Below the pieces are notes generated by a model. That model made no database searches. It saw only the letters and a list, made by a program, of their open reading frames with translations, and was not told the origin of the DNA. This document shows positions 24,985-32,763 of a DNA stretch of 64,000 nt, one piece after another. The DNA is from Methylobacterium radiotolerans JCM 2831 (lineage in GTDB: Bacteria > Pseudomonadota > Alphaproteobacteria > Rhizobiales > Beijerinckiaceae). The DNA is taken from the NCBI RefSeq assembly GCF_000019725.1, contig NC_010505.1:3289001-3353000 (forward strand), in the 5' to 3' direction. Made by a program: the position numbers and the translations under genes. Within the stretch, counting starts at the first letter, position 1. Each line of letters opens with the position of its first letter.

Positions 24985-25200
24985 TGTACACGCGACGGCC
25001 CATCCGCCTCGCCGGCGGCGCCCCGGCGCGACGATCCGGATTGACGGGCGCTCCTCGCTTCGCCTCGGCCGCCGCCCTCAAAAATCGGTGATCGGCGGCT
25101 TGAGCTTTCCTCAACCATCGGGCGATTGCCAGCGGCGGGGCGGCGTGCGAGGCAAACGCATGAAAGCGGTGCAGAAGACGCCGCGCCCTGGGACGTACCG

Positions 25201-27090
25201 ATGGAAGACAGACCGCTCGCCGACCTCTTCGAGCCCGCGGACCGAGCCCGCTGGCTCGGCCTCGTCGAAGGCGTCCTGAAGGGGGCCGATTTCGAGAAGC
25301 GGCTGGTGTCGCGCACGGCCGACGGCCTGCGGATCGAACCCCTCTACGGACCGGCCGAGCCGGCGGCGCAGCCGGTGCGCGAGCCCGGGCCCTGGCGGAT
25401 CGCCCAGCGTGTCGACCATCCCGACCTCGGCACCGCCAACGCGCAGGCGCTCACCGACCTCGAAGGCGGGGCCGATGCCCTCGTGCTCGCCTTCGCGGGC
25501 GCGCCGGGCGCCCGCGGCTACGGTCTGACTGCGGCGAGCGTCGAGGAGCTCGACGCCGCGCTGAAGGGCGTGATGCTGCCGCTGATCGCCCTGCGGATCG
25601 ACGCCGGGGGCCGCGGCCTGGAGGTGGCCCGGCTGGTCAAGGCGCTGGCGGAGCGCCGCGGCGAGGATCTCTCGACCTACGATCTGGATCTCGGGCTCGA
25701 TCCCGTGGGCGTCCTGGCGGCCACCGGCAGCCTCGGGGCCGTCTGGACGGACATCGCCCCCCGCCTCGCCGAGACCGTGGCCGAGCTGGAGGCCGCGGGT
25801 TTCCGCGGCCGAGCCTTCCTGGCCGACGGCCGGCCCTACCACGAGGGCGGCGCGGGCGAGGCGGCAGAGCTCGGTGCTGTGCTCGCCACCGCCGTCGCCT
25901 ACCTGCGCGCCCTGGAGGCCTCCGGTCACGATCTCGCGAGCGCCCGCGACCGCGTCGCGATGCTGCTGGCGGCCGATGCCGACGAGTTCGTCACCGTCGC
26001 CAAGTTCCGCGCCGTGCGGCGCCTCTGGGCGCGGGTGGAGCAGGCCTGCGGCCTGGACCCGAAGCCGCTGCGGCTCCACGCCGAGACGGCGTGGCGGATG
26101 ATGAACAAGCGCGACCCGTTCGTGAACATCCTCCGCACCGGCATGGCGGCGGCCTCGGCCGGCATGGGCGGCGCCGACAGCGTCGCGGTCCTGCCCTACA
26201 CGCAGGCGCTCGGCCTGCCCGACGCCTTCGCCCGGCGCGTGGCGCGCAACAGCCAGATCGTGCTCATCGAGGAGTCGCATCTCGCGCGCGTCAGCGACCC
26301 CGCCGCGGGCGCCGGCGGTTTCGAGGCCCTGACGGCCGAGCTCGCCGACGCGGGCTGGGCGGCGTTCCAGGCGATCGAGGCCGAGGGCGGCATCGTGGCC
26401 TCGCTCAGCGTCGGCAAGCTCCAGCGGCGGATCGAGGTGACCCGCGAGGCCCGCGCCAAGGCGGTGGCGACCCGCCGCGAGCCGCTCACGGGTGCGAGCG
26501 AGTTCCCGAACCTCCCCGAGAAGCAGGTCACGGTTCTCGACGTGCCGCCCGTGGCGGCGGGGCGCGGCTCCAACTTCGGTGCGGGTTCCGCGGTCGCCTG
26601 CGACGCGCTGCCGTCCCAGCGCCTCGCGGAGCCCTACGAGGCCCTCCGGGACGCCTCGGACGCCTTCCTCGCCAAGACCGGGCGCAGACCGGTCGTGTTC
26701 CTGGCCAATCTCGGCCCGGTGGCGGCCTTCAACGCCCGGGCGACCTTCGCGGCCAACGCCTTCGCGGCCGGCGGACTCGAGTCCCTCTCGAACGAGGGCT
26801 TCCCCGACGCCGAGTCGGCGGCGGCGGCGTTCCGGGAGTCCGGCGCCAGCCTCGCCTGCATCTGCTCCACCGACGGGATCTACGCCGAGCGCGCGGTCGA
26901 GACGGCGAAGGCGCTCGCCGAGGCCGGCGCCGGACCGGTCTACCTCGCCGGGAAGCCGACGGACCTGGCCGAGCCGCTGAAGCAGGCGGGCGTGGCCGCC
27001 TTCCTGCATGTCGGCTGCGACCTGCTCGCCCTCCTCAACGCGGCGCTCCGCGCGGCCATGCGGACACCGGCGCCGCAGACGTCGCGCTGA
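25201..27090 (+). CDS. mutA: Methylmalonyl-CoA mutase small (beta) subunit
   Basis: A 629-aa protein of the small-subunit type, with an N-terminal MEDRPLADLFEPADRARW and a barrel containing PSQRLAEPYEALRDAS and ACICSTDGIYAER in the C-terminal B12-binding-like fold. The canonical cobalamin-ligating DxHxxG of the catalytic subunit is not seen, as expected for MutA. With MutB, absent here, it converts methylmalonyl-CoA to succinyl-CoA, which closes the ethylmalonyl-CoA and propionyl-CoA routes of methylotrophs. ATG 25201 matches family starts; the frame extends upstream without a good start. The gene stands alone. Its enzyme needs the adenosylcobalamin made by the upstream cluster. The Methylobacterium name mcmB may apply. 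Confidence 0.9.
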   Translation: MEDRPLADLFEPADRARWLGLVEGVLKGADFEKRLVSRTADGLRIEPLYGPAEPAAQPVREPGPWRIAQRVDHPDLGTANAQALTDLEGGADALVLAFAGAPGARGYGLTAASVEELDAALKGVMLPLIALRIDAGGRGLEVARLVKALAERRGEDLSTYDLDLGLDPVGVLAATGSLGAVWTDIAPRLAETVAELEAAGFRGRAFLADGRPYHEGGAGEAAELGAVLATAVAYLRALEASGHDLASARDRVAMLLAADADEFVTVAKFRAVRRLWARVEQACGLDPKPLRLHAETAWRMMNKRDPFVNILRTGMAAASAGMGGADSVAVLPYTQALGLPDAFARRVARNSQIVLIEESHLARVSDPAAGAGGFEALTAELADAGWAAFQAIEAEGGIVASLSVGKLQRRIEVTREARAKAVATRREPLTGASEFPNLPEKQVTVLDVPPVAAGRGSNFGAGSAVACDALPSQRLAEPYEALRDASDAFLAKTGRRPVVFLANLGPVAAFNARATFAANAFAAGGLESLSNEGFPDAESAAAAFRESGASLACICSTDGIYAERAVETAKALAEAGAGPVYLAGKPTDLAEPLKQAGVAAFLHVGCDLLALLNAALRAAMRTPAPQTSR

Positions 27091-27133
27091 CGGGGCGTCG
27101 GTCCCTCCGAAGCCCTCGGCACCCCGGACTCGC

Positions 27134-27508
27134 ATGACGCCCCGCCTCGCCGTCGCCCTGCTCCTCGTCGGCACGCTGCCCGCCGCGGCCGCCCCGCGCC
27201 CGGCCGCCCAGCCCGACCGGTTCGACGGCACGTGGAGCGTCGAGATCATCACCGAGGCGGGGACCTGCGACCGCGCCTATCGCTACCCGGTGCGGATCGA
27301 GCGCGGGCGGGCCCGCTTCATCGGGACCGCCTTCACGGTCGAGGGCGGCGTCGCCCGGAACGGCGCGATCCGCGGCACGATCTCGAACGGCGCCGCGACC
27401 GCCGACGTGCGGGGGCGGCTGGGCTCGGACGGGTTCGGTGCCGGAACCTGGGTCGCGTCCGGAGCCCTCGCCTGCCGGGGACACTGGAACGCGGAGCGGC
27501 GCGGCTGA
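27134..27508 (+). CDS. Secreted hypothetical protein
   Basis: A 124-aa protein with a signal peptide (MTPRLAVALLLVGTLPAAAA, cleavage near residue 20) and a mature part rich in beta strands with two cysteines (TCDRAY and ACRGHW) that may form a disulfide. FDGTWSVEIITEAG resembles small periplasmic lipocalin-like or heparinase-associated hypothetical proteins of Rhizobiales. No catalytic motif is visible. It begins 44 bases after mutA, so cotranscription is possible but not supported by overlap. The function is unknown. Confidence 0.7.
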   Translation: MTPRLAVALLLVGTLPAAAAPRPAAQPDRFDGTWSVEIITEAGTCDRAYRYPVRIERGRARFIGTAFTVEGGVARNGAIRGTISNGAATADVRGRLGSDGFGAGTWVASGALACRGHWNAERRG

Positions 27509-27643
27509 GCCCGGCTGTGGCCGTCGCGAAACAGCCCGGATCTTGCCCGGAATCGGGCGTCCGGACCGAGCCGCCAGCCCCGATCCCGACGCAATCATGA
27601 GCGAGAGCTGAACACGGTTCGGACACCCGACGAGGCCGCCCGT

Positions 27644-28093
27644 ATGAAGACTTCGATCCTCGCCACCTTCGCCGTCCTCGCGCTCGTCTCGGCTGCCGAG
27701 GCGCGGCCTCACCGGCACCCGGCCGCCCCGAAGGTGAACGCCGCCGAGGCCGAGAAGGTGCTGGGGCCGCTGCGGCAGGCCGCCACCGCGTGCTTCGCCG
27801 AGACGGTGCTGTCGAACCCGAAGGCCACCGCCGAGGCGCGCGCCGGCCGCTGGTACGAGGCCGTCGGCATCACCGGCTTCCTCTGCCGCCCGGAGGTCGC
27901 CGCGATGATCCAGGCCCACGACAGCCTCTACGGGGCGAAGACCGGCGAGCGCTACTTCAAGGGTGCCTACGTCAAGCACCTGGACCAGCAGCTCGCCGAG
28001 CGCCTCCAGCCGATGTTCGCGCGCAAGGCCGTCGCCAGCGCCGAGCCGCCGGTCGAGAAGGCCTCGGCCGAGGAGCCGGCCGAGAACAACTGA
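27644..28093 (+). CDS. Secreted hypothetical protein with His-rich N-terminus
   Basis: A 149-aa protein with a signal peptide (MKTSILATFAVLALVSAAEA, cleavage near residue 20) and then RPHRHPAAPK, which could bind metal. The rest is helical with two cysteines (TACFAET and FLCRPE) and a Glu/Ala/Pro-rich tail ending in AEEPAENN. No domain is recognised. It lies between another secreted hypothetical and a GST gene, and it starts 48 bases before its neighbour downstream. The periplasm is its probable location. Confidence 0.65.
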   Translation: MKTSILATFAVLALVSAAEARPHRHPAAPKVNAAEAEKVLGPLRQAATACFAETVLSNPKATAEARAGRWYEAVGITGFLCRPEVAAMIQAHDSLYGAKTGERYFKGAYVKHLDQQLAERLQPMFARKAVASAEPPVEKASAEEPAENN

Positions 28094-28141
28094 GCGGGAA
28101 CCGACCGGGCCCGCCGCGCCTTCCCCGCCCCGGAGGCGGCG

Positions 28142-28861
28142 ATGCCCTACGAACTCCATTACTGGCCGATGATCCAGGGGCGCGGCGAGTTCGTCCGCCT
28201 CGCGCTCGAGGAAGCCGGCGCCGACTACGTCGACGTGGCCCGCCAGGACGACGATTCGGGCGGTATCGGACCGATGCTCGACCGCCTGTCCGACCCGGCC
28301 GATCCGCGGCCGCCCCTGGCTCCGCCCTTCCTGCGCGACGGCGACGTCGTCGTCGGGCAGAGCGCCGCGATCCTGCTCTATCTGGGGCCGCGCCTCGGCC
28401 TCGTGGGCGCTTCGGAGAGCGACCGGATCTGGACCCACCAGCTCCAGCTCACCGTCGCGGACGCGGTCGACGAGGCGCACGACACCCACCATCCCGTCGG
28501 CGTCGGCCTGTACTACGCGGATCAGAAGCCCGAGGCGCTGCGCCGGGCGGCCGAGTTCCGGGACGAGCGCATCCCGAAATACCTCGGCTATTTCGAGCGC
28601 GTGCTGGCGGCGAACGGCGGCGGCCGGCTCGTCGGCGCGAATCTCTGCTACGCCGACCTGTCGCTGTTGCAGCTCGTCGACGGCCTGCTCTACGCCTTCC
28701 CCAGGGCCACCGCCGCGGCCCTTCGGAGGACGCCGCAGGTGGCGGCGCTCCACGAGACCGTGGCGCGGCGCCCGCGGCTCGCCGCCTACCTCGCCAGCGA
28801 GCGCCGGATCCCGTTCAACGAGGACGGCATCTTCCGCCGCTATCCCGAACTGGATCCCTGA
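28142..28861 (+). CDS. Glutathione S-transferase, mu/alpha/pi/sigma-like
   Basis: A 239-aa protein whose N-terminus YELHYWPMIQGRGEFVRLAL resembles the tyrosine-type GST classes. The glutathione loop contains PPFLRDGDVVVGQSAAILLYL, where QSAAIL stands for the usual QSxAIxRYL. A helical C-terminal domain with VDEAHDTHHP and LCYADLSLLQLVDGL follows. The substrate is unknown. GGAGG precedes ATG 28142. The gene converges on the phosphatase/kinase gene 15 bases downstream. Confidence 0.82.
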   Translation: MPYELHYWPMIQGRGEFVRLALEEAGADYVDVARQDDDSGGIGPMLDRLSDPADPRPPLAPPFLRDGDVVVGQSAAILLYLGPRLGLVGASESDRIWTHQLQLTVADAVDEAHDTHHPVGVGLYYADQKPEALRRAAEFRDERIPKYLGYFERVLAANGGGRLVGANLCYADLSLLQLVDGLLYAFPRATAAALRRTPQVAALHETVARRPRLAAYLASERRIPFNEDGIFRRYPELDP

Positions 28862-28876
28862 GGCGCGCGCCGGGGC

Positions 28877-30634
28877 TCACCGACGCGGGCCGGCGATCAG
28901 GATCGCCGCGAGCGCCAGCGCGATGAGCCCGAGCACCAGCGACAGGAGGCGCCAGAACAGCAGCGGGTCGCGCTCCAGAAGCGACGCCCGCCGGCCGTCC
29001 GTGAAGGCCGGGTTGGGGTGGCGCAGGTCGTGGACGAAGGCCGACAGGGCCGCGTAGCGCCGTTCCGGATCGGGATGAACGGCCCTGCGCAGCGCTTCGT
29101 CGACCCAGACGGGCAGCAGCGGGCGTACGGTGAGCGCCGACGCGTAGCGCAGCCGCCGCTGCGCCGCGCGCGTCCGCGCCCGGGGCACCGCGTCGCCGTA
29201 GGGCAGCCGCCCCGTCAGCATCTGGTAGGTGATCACGCCGACCGCGAAGACGTCCGACCGGACGGTCGCCGGGGCGCCGAGGAAGCACTCGGGCGCCGTG
29301 TACTGCACCGTGCCCAGGATCTCCGACGGGTCGATCCGCGGGTCGCCCTCGACCACGCCGGCGACCTGCGTCGCGCCGAAATCGATGACCTGGACGGTCC
29401 CCGCCGCGTCGATCAGGACGTTGTCGGGCCGCAGGTCCTGATGGACCATCTCCCGCCGGTGGAAGGCCTGCACGCCCCGGGCGAGCTGCTCGACGAGCGC
29501 CCGCACCGCCTCCAGTTCTGGCGCCGCGTGGTCGCGCATCCACTGGGTCAGCGTCTGGCCCTCGACGTAGCGCATCACCGTGTAGAGGTGGCTGCGCTGG
29601 CCGGCCCGGGAATGGGCCTTGAGCACGTGAGGACTGTCGATCCGGCGCGCGATCCACTCCTCCATCACGAAGCGCTTCCGATGCGCCGGGTCGTCCCGCA
29701 GGTCGAGGGACAGCACCTTCAGGGCGACCTGGGCGCCGGTCTCGGCGTCCACCGCGAGGTAGACGCGGCTGCGCGGACCAGAGTGCAGGATCCGCAGCAG
29801 CCGGAAGCCGTCGAGCTCCGCGGGCGGATCGAGCAGCGGCGCCGGGTCCAGCCCCTCGGCCTCGCCGAGCAGGTCCGCCGGCTCGCCGGCCGGCACCGTC
29901 TCGACCCGCACGATCTGGATCGTCAGGTTGTCCGGGCTGCCGGCCGCCAGGGCCATCTCCACGATCGCCCGCGCGGCGGCGTCCAGGGTCTCGGCCGCCG
30001 CGATCGCCGCCACGATGTCGCGGGGCCGGACATGCTCGTGCACGCCGTCGGTCGTCAGCACGAAGGTGTCGCCCGCCGCGATGCCGACGGCGTGGTAGTC
30101 GATCTCCAGGCGGGCCTGCGCCCCGAGCGCCCGGCCGAGATAGGATTCCGCGGGGGAGACCACCACGCGGTGGTCCTCGGTGAGCTGCTCGAGGGACCTG
30201 CCGGAGACGCGCCAGATCCGGCCATCACCGACGTGGAAGAGGTGGGCCGCGCGCGATTTCAGCACGAGGGCGTCGAAGGTCGTGACGTGACCCCGGTCGA
30301 GGTCGTTCGGGTCGGCGCCGCGCCGGGTCTCGGCGAAGAGCCAAGAATTGGTCGCCGCGATCACGCGCTGCGCCGAGGTCTTCACCGACCACGTGTCGGG
30401 CGCGGCGTAGTAGTCGCTGAGGAAGCTCTTGACCGCGGTCTCGCTCGCCGCGGCCCCGGCGGCGCTGCTGCTGATCCCGTCGGCGAGGGCCACCGCGATG
30501 CCCTTCAGGCCGAGGGCCGGCTGGACCGGGACCAGGGCGCCGTTGAAGTCCTGGTTGGCCGCCTTGCGGCCGGCGCTGCTGTGCTGGCCGATCGTGACCG
30601 TCAGGTCGGCCGGACCGTCCGAGACGGCACTCAC
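28877..30634 (-). CDS. Bifunctional PP2C phosphatase / Ser-Thr kinase with C-terminal membrane anchor
   Basis: A 585-aa fusion. Residues about 10-245 are a PP2C phosphatase (VALADGISSSAAGAA, TTDGVHEH, GSPDNLTIQIV). Residues about 275-535 are a Hanks-type kinase with VALKVLSLDL (catalytic Lys), a VHQDLRPDNVLID catalytic loop (HQD in place of HRD) and a DFGATQV metal motif. A hydrophobic helix at about residues 560-580 ends the protein, which would anchor it in the inner membrane with its catalytic parts inside. It could switch targets between phosphorylated and free forms. GTG 30634 overlaps the comM stop. Targets are not known. The kinase has a GLGxxGxV-like loop only weakly (HSGPRSRVYLA), so nucleotide binding may be atypical. 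Confidence 0.87.
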   Translation of the reverse strand: MSAVSDGPADLTVTIGQHSSAGRKAANQDFNGALVPVQPALGLKGIAVALADGISSSAAGAAASETAVKSFLSDYYAAPDTWSVKTSAQRVIAATNSWLFAETRRGADPNDLDRGHVTTFDALVLKSRAAHLFHVGDGRIWRVSGRSLEQLTEDHRVVVSPAESYLGRALGAQARLEIDYHAVGIAAGDTFVLTTDGVHEHVRPRDIVAAIAAAETLDAAARAIVEMALAAGSPDNLTIQIVRVETVPAGEPADLLGEAEGLDPAPLLDPPAELDGFRLLRILHSGPRSRVYLAVDAETGAQVALKVLSLDLRDDPAHRKRFVMEEWIARRIDSPHVLKAHSRAGQRSHLYTVMRYVEGQTLTQWMRDHAAPELEAVRALVEQLARGVQAFHRREMVHQDLRPDNVLIDAAGTVQVIDFGATQVAGVVEGDPRIDPSEILGTVQYTAPECFLGAPATVRSDVFAVGVITYQMLTGRLPYGDAVPRARTRAAQRRLRYASALTVRPLLPVWVDEALRRAVHPDPERRYAALSAFVHDLRHPNPAFTDGRRASLLERDPLLFWRLLSLVLGLIALALAAILIAGPRR

Positions 30635-32169
30635 GCGGCGGCCGCCGCGCCGTCGCCGCGGCCCCGGTACGACAGGGCCTCCGCGAGGTGGAGCCGGCGG
30701 ACCTGGGCCTCGCCGTCGAGATCGGCGAGGGTCCGGGCGACGCGCAGCGTCCGGTGGAAGCCGCGGGCGGAGAGGCGCATGCTCTCGGCCGCCTGACGGA
30801 TCAGCGCCGTCCCGTCGGCGTCGGGGCTCGCGACGTCCGAGATCAGCGTCGCCGGACAGGTCGCGTTGGTGGTGGAATCCGGCAGACCGCGCGCGGCGTA
30901 GCGCGCGCCCTGGAGGGCGCGGGCGGCCGACACGCGCGCGGCCGCCTCGCGGGAGCCCTCGGCCGGCGCCGGCAGGATCAGGTCGGCGGCCGTGACCGCC
31001 GGCACCTCGACGCGCAGGTCGATGCGGTCGAGCAACGGTCCGGAGATCCGCGCCTGGTACTGCGCCATGCAGCGCGCGTTCGGCCCGCGCCGGCAGGCGT
31101 AGCCCGGTTCGAGTCCCTGGCCGCAGCGGCACGGGTTCATCGCCGCGACCAGCTGGAAGCGCGCCGGGTAGGTGACCCGGTGGTTGGCCCGGGCGATCAT
31201 CACCGCCCCGGTTTCCATCGGCTGGCGCAGGCTGTCGAGCACCTGCGGGGCGAATTCGGGCAGCTCGTCCAGGAACAGCACCCCGCCATGGGCGAGGGAG
31301 ACCTCCCCGGGCCGGGCGCCGAGCCCGCCACCCACGAGCGCCGCCATCGAGGCGGAATGGTGCGGCTGCCGGAACGGGCGGCGGCTGGAGAGGGCGCCGC
31401 CCTTCAGCGCGCCCGCCACCGACTGGATCATGGAGATGTCGAGCAGCTCGCGCGGCGTGAGCGGCGGCAGGATCGACGGCAGACGGGCCGCGAGCATGGA
31501 TTTGCCCGAGCCCGGCGGACCGTTCATCAGCAGGTTGTGGCCGCCGGCCGCCGCGACCTCGAGGGCGCGCTTGGCACCCTCCTGCCCCCGGATGTCGGCG
31601 AGGTCCGGAAGCGGCCCGGTCGGCGCGGCGACGGCGGGCTCCGGCCGCGCCATGACCTGGCTGCCCTTGAAATGGTTGGCGAGCTGGATCAGCGAGCGCG
31701 GCGCGAGCACGTCGAGGTCGCCCCCGGCCCAGGCCGCCTCCGGTCCGGTGGCGGCCGGGCAGATGAGCCCGAGCCCCCGGGCACCGGCCGCCACGGCGGC
31801 CGGCAGCACGCCGCTGACCGCCGTGATGCTGCCGTCGAGGGCGAGTTCGCCGAGGACGCAGTAGCCGGCGAGCGCGTCGGCCGGGATCGCGCCGATCGCC
31901 GCCATGACGCCCAGCGCGATCGGCAGGTCGAAGTGCGAGCCTTCCTTGGGAAGATCCGCCGGAGCGAGATTCACCGTGATGCGCTTGGCGGGCAGTGCCA
32001 GTCCGGAGGCGATCAGCGCGCTGCGGACCCGCTCGCGCGATTCCGCCACCGCCTTGTCGGGCAGACCGACGACGGTGAAGACCACGGAGCCCGGGACGAT
32101 CTGGACCTGCACGTCCACCGCCCGCGCCTCGATGCCCTCGAAGGCCACGGTGGCGACGCGGGTGACCAT
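30631..32169 (-). CDS. comM: YifB/ComM-family Mg-chelatase-like AAA ATPase
   Basis: A 512-aa protein with an N-terminal ChlI-like domain (VFTVVGLPDKAVAESRERVR), a central AAA+ Mg-chelatase domain with Walker A NGPPGSGKSMLA and Walker B GGVLFLDELPEF, a Cys pair (NPCRCG) and a C-terminal Mg_chelatase_C helix bundle. ComM is a hexameric helicase that aids branch migration of D-loops during natural transformation and recombination. ATG 32169 begins MVTRVATVAF, the usual N-terminus. The end overlaps the PP2C/kinase gene (GTGA), so the two are probably cotranscribed although no functional link is known. Confidence 0.92.
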   Translation of the reverse strand: MVTRVATVAFEGIEARAVDVQVQIVPGSVVFTVVGLPDKAVAESRERVRSALIASGLALPAKRITVNLAPADLPKEGSHFDLPIALGVMAAIGAIPADALAGYCVLGELALDGSITAVSGVLPAAVAAGARGLGLICPAATGPEAAWAGGDLDVLAPRSLIQLANHFKGSQVMARPEPAVAAPTGPLPDLADIRGQEGAKRALEVAAAGGHNLLMNGPPGSGKSMLAARLPSILPPLTPRELLDISMIQSVAGALKGGALSSRRPFRQPHHSASMAALVGGGLGARPGEVSLAHGGVLFLDELPEFAPQVLDSLRQPMETGAVMIARANHRVTYPARFQLVAAMNPCRCGQGLEPGYACRRGPNARCMAQYQARISGPLLDRIDLRVEVPAVTAADLILPAPAEGSREAAARVSAARALQGARYAARGLPDSTTNATCPATLISDVASPDADGTALIRQAAESMRLSARGFHRTLRVARTLADLDGEAQVRRLHLAEALSYRGRGDGAAAAA

Positions 32170-32312
32170 CGGTGCCAAGTCCTCGCCGCCGCGTTCCGGT
32201 ACGGCCCAGATGTGCGGCAGATCCGGGAGCGGCTCAAGGGCATCGCCGCCATGGAACTCCGCTGCCGCCGGCCTGTTCACAGCCGGACACAATGGCCGGA
32301 TCGGAGACAGCC

Positions 32313-32573
32313 ATGCGCCTGACCACGACCCTTCTCGCCCTGACCCTGATCGCCGGCAGCAGCCTCGCCGCCCGCGCCGACGAGAAGCTCCCGCCGGACC
32401 AGCAGGCGAAGGTCGAAGCCATGCTCAAGCAGGAGGGCTTCACCAAGTGGAAGGAGATCGAGCTCGACGACGGCATGATCGAGGTCGACGACGCGATCGA
32501 CGCGAGCGGCAAGCAGTTCGACCTGAAGCTCGATCCGAAGACCCTGGCGATCGTCAAGCGCAAGGCCGAGTAG
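32313..32573 (+). CDS. Small secreted PepSY-like protein
   Basis: An 86-aa protein with a signal peptide (MRLTTTLLALTLIAGSSLAARA, cleavage near residue 22). The mature 64 residues resemble PepSY-like proteins: QQAKVEAMLKQEGFTKWKEIEL and a second half with FDLKLDPKTL. PepSY domains often inhibit or chaperone proteases in the periplasm. ATG 32313 was chosen from the signal peptide. It stands between comM (divergent) and the SRP RNA gene. The function is unknown. Confidence 0.72.
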   Translation: MRLTTTLLALTLIAGSSLAARADEKLPPDQQAKVEAMLKQEGFTKWKEIELDDGMIEVDDAIDASGKQFDLKLDPKTLAIVKRKAE

Positions 32574-32593
32574 GCGGCGCCGAGAGGCAGCGC

Positions 32594-32622
32594 TTGCGTT
32601 CGGAGCGAGGCCCGGCCATATA
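32594..32622 (+). promoter_or_regulatory. Candidate promoter of the SRP RNA gene
   Basis: TTGCGT (32594-32599), a 17-base spacer and CATATA (32617-32622) place a transcription start near 32629, exactly where the conserved RNA begins. Confidence 0.6.
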
Positions 32623-32628
32623 GCCGGC

Positions 32629-32725
32629 GGGGGGTTGGCGAGGGACGTTTCACTCGCCAACCGGGTCAGGTCCGGAAGGAAGCAGCCCTAACGAGACCGA
32701 GCGGGTCTTCGTCCAGCCTCCCACC
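32629..32725 (+). ncRNA. ffs: Signal recognition particle RNA, small bacterial type (4.5S)
   Basis: The universally conserved helix 8 is present: GGGTCAGGTCCGGAAGGAAGC begins near 32672, with the GGAA tetraloop and the CAGCCC completing the stem. The 5' GGGGGGTTGG (32629-32638) can pair with CCAGCCTCCC (32713-32722) to close the molecule. TTGGCGAG (32635-32642) can also pair with CTCGCCAA (32653-32660), giving an alternative 5' hairpin. The RNA binds Ffh and guides membrane-protein cotranslational targeting. A position just upstream of dnaX is common in alphaproteobacteria. Confidence 0.93.
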
Positions 32726-32763
32726 TCATTCCACGGCGCGCGGCAGCCAGACCCAGACACGGC

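Noticed and set aside
24130..25200. Cobalamin link of the genes around mutA as an operon
   Set aside because: mutA stands alone and has no riboswitch of its own. Its relation to the cob cluster is metabolic, not transcriptional.
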